6,535 bases of DNA from Chloroflexota bacterium (GTDB taxonomy: Bacteria > Chloroflexota > Dehalococcoidia > UBA1127 > JACQUN01). The notes below the pieces were generated by a model, which saw only the letters and a program-made list of their open reading frames with translations, had not been told where the DNA came from and searched no databases. A program made the translations under genes and the position numbers. The stretch's first letter is position 1; each line of letters opens with the position of its first letter. Location of the stretch: NCBI GenBank assembly GCA_016210285.1, contig JACQUN010000097.1, positions 1 to 6,535 of the forward strand, written 5' to 3'. Positions 1-5,008 of the stretch are shown here, one piece after another.

Positions 1-20
1 CTGCTAGAGGGTGTTTTATA

Positions 21-106
21 AGAGGGTGTGTGAAAAGAGACAGGAAGGTCGCCGTTCATCCTTCGACAGGCCCAGGACGAACGGTACAGGCTCTCACAGA
101 CCCTCT
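21..106. repeat. Palindromic intergenic repeat (REP-like core at 52-84)
   Basis: The core is an inverted repeat: CCGTTCATCCT (52-62) pairs with AGGACGAACGG (74-84) with one mismatch, around an 11-nt loop. The core sequence resembles the 'CCTTCGACAGGCTCAGGA(C/T)GAACGG' type of palindrome that I recognise as scattered through intergenic DNA of many bacterial genomes. An outer pair, AGAGGGTGTGTGA (21-33) and TCACAGACCCTCT (94-106), is complementary at 12 of 13 positions, so the whole stretch can fold into one long interrupted hairpin. It lies upstream of the TenA gene and may be a terminator or mRNA-end structure for a gene left of the window, or a small non-autonomous element. The inverted repeats are seen directly; the repeat class is from memory. 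Confidence 0.6.
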
Positions 107-163
107 TCGAACCACCTCCCGTGGGTTGCCTCCCTCCTTTCATAGGGAGGGTGGAGGGCAGGC

Positions 164-832
164 ATGGACTTCTCCGAGACCCTTCGCCGGAGGGCAGCGG
201 CCCTCTGGCGCGAGACACAGTCACACCCCTTCGTCCGGGGAATCGGTCAGGGGAGCCTGCCCCTGGAGAAGTTCCGATTCTACCTGGGGCAGGACTATCT
301 TTTTCTCATCGAGTACAGCCGCGTCCTGGCCCTGGCTGCCGCCAAGGCTCCCACCCTGGAAGACATGGGCCGGGTTGCCGGGCTTCTGTATTCCACCCTC
401 AGTGTCGAGATGGACCTCCATCGGGGCTTCGCCCAGCGGTTCGGCGTGAGCCCTGCGGAGCTAGAGCTCACGGAGCCCACGCCCACAACCCTGGCCTACA
501 CCCGCCACCTGCTGCATGTGGCCTACTCCCAGGGCTTCTCGGCCATTGCGGCGTCGCTGCTGCCCTGCCAGTGGGGGTACGGCGAGATCGGCCAGCTCCT
601 GGCCCAGCGGGGAGCGCCCGAGGGCCAGCCCCTCTATGGCGAGTGGATAGAGATGTACGCCTCGCCGGAGTACGCGGCTCTGGTGGAGTGGCTCCGGGGT
701 GTGGTGGACCGCCTCGGGGCCCAGGCTGGCCGGCGTGAGCGGCATGAGATGGGACGGGCCTTCCTCACCAGCAGCCGCTACGAGTACCTCTTCTGGGACG
801 CTGCCTGGCACAGGGAGCGGTGGCTCCCCTGA
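164..832 (+). CDS. tenA: TenA-type thiaminase II (aminopyrimidine aminohydrolase family)
   Basis: This is a 222-residue, all-helical TenA/PqqC-family protein, close to the usual 220-236 residues. TenA enzymes hydrolyse thiamin breakdown products such as aminomethyl-pyrimidine to hydroxymethyl-pyrimidine in the cytoplasm, salvaging the pyrimidine for thiamin synthesis. Residues matching the Bacillus subtilis active site are present at nearly the same numbers: Asp44 (GQDY), Tyr112, the nucleophile Cys135 (LLPCQWGY), Tyr139, Tyr165, and Glu207 near the C-terminus (SSRYEYLFWD). The cysteine places it in the TenA_C subgroup. The ATG has GGAGGG at 153-158, five bases upstream. A second start-region structure is visible: CCTCCCT (129-135) can pair with AGGGAGG (144-150) just before the ribosome binding site. 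I saw no TPP riboswitch core upstream. No other thiamin gene is in the window, so the exact substrate is not fixed; some TenA-like proteins have other roles. Confidence 0.92.
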   Translation: MDFSETLRRRAAALWRETQSHPFVRGIGQGSLPLEKFRFYLGQDYLFLIEYSRVLALAAAKAPTLEDMGRVAGLLYSTLSVEMDLHRGFAQRFGVSPAELELTEPTPTTLAYTRHLLHVAYSQGFSAIAASLLPCQWGYGEIGQLLAQRGAPEGQPLYGEWIEMYASPEYAALVEWLRGVVDRLGAQAGRRERHEMGRAFLTSSRYEYLFWDAAWHRERWLP

Positions 833-850
833 CCCACCCCACGGGGAGCG

Positions 851-872
851 CCAAGGGGGCGAACCCCCTTGG
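851..872. terminator. Bidirectional hairpin between convergent genes
   Basis: CCAAGGGGG (851-859) and CCCCCTTGG (864-872) form a perfect 9-bp stem with a CGAA loop. It sits almost symmetrically between the TenA stop (832) and the selenoprotein stop (891), which fits a shared terminator for convergent genes. Neither strand has a clear run of T after the stem, so it may be a weak terminator or an mRNA 3'-end stabiliser. The hairpin is seen directly; its role is inferred from position. Confidence 0.6.
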
Positions 873-890
873 AACCCCTTCCGAGAGGGC

Positions 891-1439
891 TTACCTCTTC
901 TGGGCCAGAAGCAGCTCCAGCACCTGGGGCAGCGCCTGGCGCGCCCGCTCCCGCAGGCCCTCGGGCGTCAGGCTGCCGATGGGATGCTGGACGACCGCGT
1001 AGGGGTAGTCGGGGATGCCCCCCAGTTGGGCCATGGCCTTGGCGCTGGAGATGAAGGGCTCGGTGCAGATGACCGCGGTGGGGATGCCCCGCTTCTCCAG
1101 GGTGATGCCGTCGTGCACACTGCACGAGGAGCAGGAGCCTCAGTCTCCTGAGGCGGTGACCACCACGTCACACCGTTGCACCAACTCCTCCACCAGGTTG
1201 GAGGGAGCGGGGCGGGAGGCGTTCCCCTTGTTGCGGGCGATGACCCCTCGGAGGGTGTACTGCTGCCCCAGGAGCTCGCCCACCGCCTCCAGCAGGGCAT
1301 CGGAGTTGCGCTTGCCGTTGGCAAGCAGTCCGACGGTCACCCCGTTGAGGGTGTCTGACCTGGCGGCCATGGCGCCCTTGACTGGGAGGACCTCGGCGGT
1401 TGGGTCAAGGACTGTCAAAGGCCTTGTCGTGATGACCAT
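891..1439 (-). CDS. UGSC-family selenoprotein, in-frame UGA read as selenocysteine
   Basis: A conventional reading stops at TGA (1142-1140). The same frame continues without interruption to 891 and gives one 182-residue protein with selenocysteine at residue 100, in the context TASGD-U-GSC-SSC. UGSC is the signature of a known bacterial (seleno)protein family of unknown function. The N-terminal half (about 33-95) looks like an alpha/beta domain: a GVTVGLLANGKRNSD strand-loop followed by a CDVVVTASGD strand that leads into the motif. The C-terminal half resembles the end of GrdB, the substrate-binding selenoprotein subunit of glycine/betaine reductases: U-x2-C-x2-C, then a GIPTAVICTEPF-like strand, then a QHPIG motif (His152). 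Sec100, Cys103 and Cys106 are the likely redox centre. The ATG has GGAGG with five-base spacing, and it lies 29 bases after the stop of the upstream gene in the same operon. Standard gene callers would split it or call it broken. A C-x2-C-only homologue family or a true nonsense mutation are alternatives, but the motif match makes selenocysteine far more likely. Confidence 0.9.
1111..1142 (-). promoter_or_regulatory. Selenocysteine UGA codon and candidate bacterial SECIS stem-loop
   Basis: The UGA codon occupies 1142-1140. Nineteen nucleotides after it, inside the coding sequence, TCGTGCA (1127-1121) and TGCACGA (1117-1111) form a perfect 7-bp stem around a GTG loop. Known bacterial SECIS elements lie immediately 3' of UGA, have an apical loop roughly 16-37 nt away, and usually carry a G in the first two loop positions. 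All three conditions hold here. SelB bound to selenocysteyl-tRNA would be the expected reader. Fold and spacing are seen directly; function is inferred. Confidence 0.72.
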
Positions 1440-1468
1440 ACCTACCTCCCCAATGTGTCTCTGGGATG

Positions 1469-2509
1469 CTAGGGTTCCTGCCGGATGGGTCGCGTCACCG
1501 AGCGCGAGCCGGCGCCTCCGCCCCACAGGGGGATGACCGCGGAGAACCCTCCTGCCGCGCCACCCCCCACCAGCACGGTCACCGAGCCTGGGCCCTGGAA
1601 GACCCCCAGGGGCTTGTCCAGGTCTTCGGGCTTCACCGCAGCCTCCAGCCTCCCGGCCTCCAGCCACTGGCGTGTCGTCCGCTGGGCTGTGCGGGCCAGG
1701 AACTCCTTCACCTGCGCTTTTGACCACCGGGCCTGCGCAAAGTGGGCGGCGTGCTCGGGGCAGAGGAGCACCACCACCTCGCCCTGCCCTGGGCCCACGG
1801 CCTTGAGCACGTCGGCGATGCTGGCCAGAATGCCCTCAGGGGTGTTGCTGGCGTGGTTGCTCACCTGCCAGGGGGCCAGGGCTGCAAAAACGGTGACGGC
1901 GCTGCTCCCTCTGGGGAGGCTCCGCTCCTCGTGCAGGGGCTCCCAGGGGCTGGCCTCCTCCGCCTCTGCGATGCAGTAGGTGTACTTGCCAGGGTGGCCC
2001 AAGGTGCCCTTATCCAGGATGCCTGGGACAGCGCCGGTGAGGTTCATCAGCAGCAGGCGGATTGCCCGGCCGATGGCGGCGTTGGCCCTGGGCCCGGGAC
2101 CGAAGAGGGAGACCCCGGAGTTCATCCCCAGCTCCCGCGCCACTGGCCCATTGACCACCGCCAGCACTGCTGCCCCGCCGGTGCTCACCGTGATGGCGTG
2201 CAGGTTGAAGGGGTCCTGGCTCATGGCGTCCACCGCGGCCAGGACCACGGGCATGTGCTCCGGGAGGCAGCCCGCCATGATGGCGTTGATCGCCACCTTC
2301 TCCGCGGTGAGGGCCTTCCCTTTGGTGGGCTCCGCTCCCACCACGTCCCCTGGGGCCCGCCCCGCCGCTGCAAGGAACGCCCCTACAAGCTCCTCGGTGG
2401 GAGGGATGATGGGCAGGCCATCCGTCCAGCCCCTCCGGTGGTCGAGCTCATTGGCCTCGAGATAGTCGCTGACCTGGTATCGCTTGGAGCTCAGGGCCGG
2501 TCCTGGCAT
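1469..2509 (-). CDS. Conserved protein of unknown function, partner of the UGSC selenoprotein
   Basis: This 346-residue protein is not one whose function I can name. It has no signal peptide and no obvious membrane segment, so it is probably cytoplasmic. It is rich in glycine- and proline-containing motifs that look like conserved active-site or binding loops: DGLPIIPPT (30-38), NAIMAGCLPEHMPVV (75-89), TGGAAVLAVVNGP (110-122), a long GMNSGVSLFGPGPRANAAIGRAIRL block (128-152), and GHPGKYTYCIAEAEEASPWEPLHEER (171-196). Three cysteines (81, 179, 250) sit in such motifs and could exchange disulfide or selenenylsulfide bonds with the downstream selenoprotein; this is inference. It is the first gene of a two-gene operon, with the selenoprotein start 29 bases beyond its stop. 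The ATG has AGGAGG five bases upstream, and that site lies in a possible switching hairpin. A linked role in reduction or cleavage of a small molecule is plausible, but the substrate cannot be read from the sequence. Confidence 0.9.
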   Translation of the reverse strand: MPGPALSSKRYQVSDYLEANELDHRRGWTDGLPIIPPTEELVGAFLAAAGRAPGDVVGAEPTKGKALTAEKVAINAIMAGCLPEHMPVVLAAVDAMSQDPFNLHAITVSTGGAAVLAVVNGPVARELGMNSGVSLFGPGPRANAAIGRAIRLLLMNLTGAVPGILDKGTLGHPGKYTYCIAEAEEASPWEPLHEERSLPRGSSAVTVFAALAPWQVSNHASNTPEGILASIADVLKAVGPGQGEVVVLLCPEHAAHFAQARWSKAQVKEFLARTAQRTTRQWLEAGRLEAAVKPEDLDKPLGVFQGPGSVTVLVGGGAAGGFSAVIPLWGGGAGSRSVTRPIRQEP

Positions 2510-2544
2510 CTTGCCCTCCTGGCAAGGAACAGAGGAGGCTTGCC
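2510..2544 (-). promoter_or_regulatory. Candidate RNA switch over the ribosome binding site
   Basis: In the leader of the minus-strand operon, GGCAAG (2544-2539), CTTGCC (2526-2521) and GGCAAG (2515-2510) are perfect partners. The middle segment can therefore pair with either the first or the last. Pairing with the last closes a hairpin with the AGGAGG ribosome binding site (2520-2515) in its loop and stem, immediately before the ATG. Pairing with the first leaves the site open. A third option pairs CCTCCT (2538-2533) with AGGAGG itself. This layout would suit translational control, but the stems are only 6 bp and no ligand or regulator is visible. Confidence 0.4.
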
Positions 2545-2599
2545 CTCGTCCCCGGCGCTACGGATCTGCGCTCTGGCTGCCTGGCTGTGCTTGGGGAGG

Positions 2600-2628
2600 A
2601 TTATACGCTCACGGCGGGCAGAAGCCAA
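2600..2628 (-). promoter_or_regulatory. Sigma70-type promoter of the selenoprotein operon
   Basis: On the minus strand, TTGGCT (2628-2623) is followed by exactly 17 bases and a perfect TATAAT (2605-2600). Transcription would start near 2593 and leave a leader of about 85 bases before the ATG at 2509. The -35 box lies only seven bases from the target duplication of the adjacent mobile element (2636), so the insertion has replaced everything upstream of the core promoter. Confidence 0.75.
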
Positions 2629-2635
2629 GGGTTCG

Positions 2636-2663
2636 GCCTGCGGGGTTCCAGTCGGTATGTGTT
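2636..2663 (+). repeat. Left end of mobile element: 8-bp target duplication plus 20-bp inverted repeat
   Basis: GCCTGCGG (2636-2643) is directly followed by the terminal repeat GGTTCCAGTCGGTATGTGTT (2644-2663). Both are matched perfectly at the other end of the element. Confidence 0.92.
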
Positions 2664-3298
2664 TATTGACCATTTCCACCCTCCACTAGTGGTTAGCGAA
2701 CTTTAGCTAGAGAACACCGTACAATGCATCCATCTCGAACGAGGACACAGAGGACTGCCTGACAAACTACTTTTCCGTCCAGGCTCCGCAGGATGCGAAC
2801 GATGATTCTGCATTCGCCGTCCTTCATGTATGCTGCTCCGTTGCTTGTGTCGTCCCCAAGAACGGCCTGGGCACCTGGTAGGCCCGTAGCCACCTGGATA
2901 GTGACTTGTCTTGCCCCATCCGTGAGCAGATGTGACCCAGAAACGTCACCCCCGCTCCACTTCAAGGGAATATGGGTTCTGGCGTCTATACAGGCATCGG
3001 CTACAAGGTATTCCGCCATAGGGTCAGCCAGTGCCCTAAGACGTGAAGGCGGGCTGACTGCTAGAATGAGCCTGGCCCCCCCATAAGGCTCATCCCCACC
3101 CACCTCTACTCTTATTGGCTTGACCTGGTAGCGCACTAATGGCGCAAACAGCAGCCTGCTTACCATGTTGAACCCCCAATTTGCAACGAATCCAGACAGG
3201 AACCCAATCCAGAAAGTCCACATATACCGCCTCCAAGCTCGGACTGCTTGAAGGCTACCACCCCTGGGATGCCTTTACAACACATACCGACTGGAACC
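2644..3298. mobile_element. 655-bp MITE-like element with one cargo gene and no transposase
   Basis: The element is bounded by perfect 20-bp terminal inverted repeats (2644-2663 and 3279-3298) and flanked by a perfect 8-bp direct repeat GCCTGCGG (2636-2643 and 3299-3306). That is the expected scar of a single transposition event. Nearly all its length is one minus-strand gene (2693-3223), which does not look like a transposase, so the element must be moved in trans. Its composition differs from the flanks: one 60-base stretch at 2701 is 50% GC by count against 70% at 3961 in the neighbouring gene. Several insertion sequence families make 8-bp duplications (for example ISL3, IS66, IS1595 and part of IS256), and I cannot assign these ends to one of them. 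The perfect repeats suggest a recent insertion. It lies in the intergenic space between two divergent genes. Confidence 0.9.
2693..3223 (-). CDS. Small membrane-anchored protein of unknown function, cargo of the mobile element
   Basis: The protein has 176 residues. An N-terminal hydrophobic stretch (about residues 3-29, rich in Trp, Phe and Gly) probably acts as a membrane anchor. The rest is a soluble domain of about 145 residues with alternating hydrophobic patterns typical of beta strands (for example RLILAVSPP, RQVTIQVATG, CRIIVRILRS, VVCQAVLCVLV). It has five cysteines, four of them in the last 40 residues. I do not recognise a family and see no transposase, nuclease or helix-turn-helix motif. 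The ATG has GGAGG six bases upstream, and the reading frame is intact, so it is likely expressed. The gene is the only one inside the element bounded by the terminal repeats. A promoter could start within the right-hand repeat (TTGTAA just inside it), but the matching -10 is poor. A perfect 10-bp palindrome CCACTAGTGG (2692-2683) follows its stop codon. Its lower GC than the flanks supports arrival by transfer. Confidence 0.8.
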   Translation of the reverse strand: MWTFWIGFLSGFVANWGFNMVSRLLFAPLVRYQVKPIRVEVGGDEPYGGARLILAVSPPSRLRALADPMAEYLVADACIDARTHIPLKWSGGDVSGSHLLTDGARQVTIQVATGLPGAQAVLGDDTSNGAAYMKDGECRIIVRILRSLDGKVVCQAVLCVLVRDGCIVRCSLAKVR

Positions 3299-3306
3299 GC
3301 CTGCGG
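3279..3306 (-). repeat. Right end of mobile element: 20-bp inverted repeat plus 8-bp target duplication
   Basis: The reverse complement of 3279-3298 is identical to the left terminal repeat at all 20 positions. GCCTGCGG at 3299-3306 repeats the left target site in direct orientation. Confidence 0.92.
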
Positions 3307-3367
3307 GTGGGTGCACCCCCTCGGCCCATCCGGGATGGGAATGCCGGGGTCGCTGCCATCAGGTGCG

Positions 3368-3397
3368 CTGGCAGGATGACACTGAGAGGAGTATCAT
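3368..3397 (+). promoter_or_regulatory. Possible promoter of the DUF2851 gene
   Basis: CTGGCA (3368-3373) and TATCAT (3392-3397) match sigma70 boxes at four and five of six positions with an 18-base spacer. Transcription would start near 3404, about 47 bases before the preferred TTG start. This is a moderate match only. Confidence 0.35.
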
Positions 3398-3450
3398 GGC
3401 ACTGGTGTTCTAACGTGGTCACCACTCTTTCGAGCGCCAGGAGCAGCGCC

Positions 3451-4812
3451 TTGGCACAGGTGAGCCGTGCGGCCAGCCGCAAGCTCCGGCAGCGGGTAAC
3501 GGAGCGCAGCGTCTCCCGCCTGTGGCGGGAGGAGGCGCCCCGCGTCCCCTGGCTTACCGCCCAGGACGGCCAGCGCCTTCGCGTCCTCTACCCGGGCATG
3601 CCAGCCTCAGGCCCTGGGCCCGACTTCCGGGATGCCCTGCTCATGTCGCCGCGAGGGAGCATCCTGCGGGGCGACGTGGAGGTCCACCTGCGGCCCGAGG
3701 GGTGGCAGGCCCACGGCCACAGCCGCGACCGGCGCTACAACGGGGTGGTTCTGCACGTGGTCTTGTGGCCCTCGGCGCCCTCCCTGGAGCACCCCCTGGA
3801 GCTGGGGCTCCAGATGCCTGTCCTGGCCCTCTTCCCCGTGCTGGACCGCCTGCGCCGCCGCGGCAAGACGAAGATGGAGGCCCCTCCTCCCCCCAGCCCC
3901 TGGCGGGCGCCCTCCCCCGCGGGCCTGGGAGGTGCCCTGGACCGGGCGGGGGATGCCCGATTCCGGGAGAGGGCCGCCGCCTTGTCTCTCCGGATGGCGG
4001 ACTGTCCTGCGGAGGAGGTCCTCTACCAGGGGCTCATGGAGGCCCTGGGCTACAGCCGGAACCGGGAGCCCATGCTGGCCACTGCCCAGGGGCTCCCGCT
4101 GCGCTTCCTCCGCCGGGCGGTGGCTGGGGCCGGCGCCGAGGAGCGGCTGCTTCACCTTCAGGCCCTGCTGCTGGGGGCGGGTGGCTGGCTGTCCCCTGCT
4201 CCTACCGCCCGGGGCGGTGTCGGGGAGCCGTTCCCGGCCGCACTCCAGACATGCTGGGGGGGACTCGGCCTGCCCGCAGTGGTGGAGAGGTCGGCCTGGT
4301 GCCTGCACCGCATCCGGCCCGAAAACCGTCCGGCACGGCGTCTGGCGGGGATGGCGCACCTCCTGGGGCGGTTCTGGGGGGAGGGCCTGCTCCAGGGGCT
4401 GGTCCTTCAGGTGGGAGCCTGCGCTGGGCAGAGCGGCGGGCCTCGCGGGGCCCTGGATGCCCTGGTGATCCCCGCTTCGGGCTACTGGGAAGGGCACCTG
4501 GACCTGGGGGTCGCGGTCAGGCGAGGCCCCGCCCTCATTGGGGACGGGCGCGCCGGGGAGATGGCGGTAAACTCGCTTCTGCCCTTCTGCTTCGCCCTGG
4601 GCCGCCGCACCAGGGCCCGGGAGCTGGCCAGGGCTGCCCTGGACCTCTTCCATGCCTGGCCGGCCTCCCCGGACAACGAGCTGCTTCGTGAGGCGGCGGC
4701 GACCCTCCTTCCGCGGGGGGCGGGAGCCTGCCAGAGCCTCCTCACGTCGGCCCGGCGGCAGCAGGGTCTGATCCACCTCTACCGTCAGGCATTTCGAGCG
4801 GCTGAAGGGTAG
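3451..4812 (+). CDS. DUF2851 family protein
   Basis: From the TTG at 3451 this gives 453 residues, close to the usual DUF2851 length of about 420-450. The frame stays open back to 3181, but that part runs into the mobile element and has no family-like sequence. The TTG has AGGAG (3439-3443) seven bases upstream; an in-frame ATG at 3376 lacks a spaced site. The N-terminal region carries the family signature in order: SVSRLWREE, a YPGMPASGPGPDFRDA block, then GDVEVHLRPEGWQAHGHSRDRRYNGVVLHVV. The C-terminal region carries VNSLLPFCFALG and a final RRQQGLIHLYRQAF helix. The function is unknown. The spaced GPDF and VEVH motifs faintly recall a PD-(D/E)xK nuclease core, which is speculation. It is transcribed divergently from the selenoprotein operon, with the mobile element between them. 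The middle part is Pro/Gly/Arg rich, as expected at this GC content. Confidence 0.88.
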   Translation: MAQVSRAASRKLRQRVTERSVSRLWREEAPRVPWLTAQDGQRLRVLYPGMPASGPGPDFRDALLMSPRGSILRGDVEVHLRPEGWQAHGHSRDRRYNGVVLHVVLWPSAPSLEHPLELGLQMPVLALFPVLDRLRRRGKTKMEAPPPPSPWRAPSPAGLGGALDRAGDARFRERAAALSLRMADCPAEEVLYQGLMEALGYSRNREPMLATAQGLPLRFLRRAVAGAGAEERLLHLQALLLGAGGWLSPAPTARGGVGEPFPAALQTCWGGLGLPAVVERSAWCLHRIRPENRPARRLAGMAHLLGRFWGEGLLQGLVLQVGACAGQSGGPRGALDALVIPASGYWEGHLDLGVAVRRGPALIGDGRAGEMAVNSLLPFCFALGRRTRARELARAALDLFHAWPASPDNELLREAAATLLPRGAGACQSLLTSARRQQGLIHLYRQAFRAAEG

Positions 4813-4916
4813 CCCTACGGGGCGCCGAAAGTGTGAGGGGCATGCCCATCGCGGGGCTCCGGGGTGGGGACAGGGTCTGGTACGCTGGGTCAGCCGCTGC
4901 CGCACAACACACCGCC

Positions 4917-4946
4917 TTGACACCCCCCCGCCGCGGCCCCTAAGAT
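4917..4946 (+). promoter_or_regulatory. Sigma70-type promoter of the thiolase-DUF35 operon
   Basis: A perfect TTGACA (4917-4922) is followed by 18 bases and TAAGAT (4941-4946), which matches four of six -10 positions. Transcription would start near 4953, about 56 bases before the ATG at 5009. The spacer is almost entirely G and C. Confidence 0.6.
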
Positions 4947-5008
4947 ACAGGCACCTTCGAGTCTCATCCAGTTGTGGGTGCAGGGCCAGCCCTGCCAAGG
5001 AGGCGGTT

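Noticed and set aside
17..22. TATAAG as a -10 box
   Set aside because: The -35 box would fall outside the left edge of the window, so it cannot be tested.
1..163. TPP riboswitch upstream of the TenA gene
   Set aside because: I could not find the conserved CUGAGA or GAUCUGG-type core segments.
1140..1142. TGA as a genuine stop or nonsense mutation splitting the gene into a pseudogene
   Set aside because: The codon sits exactly at the U of the known UGSC motif, the frame stays open afterwards with family-like sequence, and a SECIS-like stem follows.
1440..1727. Longer N-terminus for the selenoprotein upstream of 1439
   Set aside because: That extension overlaps the upstream gene and has low-complexity Arg/Gly-rich sequence. 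The ATG at 1439 has a well-placed ribosome binding site just past the upstream stop.
1742..2689. 315-codon plus-strand open frame
   Set aside because: It is antisense to the 346-residue gene, runs through its promoter into the mobile element, and resembles no protein family.
3181..3450. N-terminal extension of the DUF2851 gene to an ATG at 3181
   Set aside because: It lies partly inside the mobile element, has no family similarity and lacks a good ribosome binding site. The TTG at 3451 fits the family length.
4812..4823. GCCC-TACG-GGGC hairpin after the DUF2851 stop as a terminator
   Set aside because: The stem is only four base pairs and there is no T run, although the UACG loop is a stable type.
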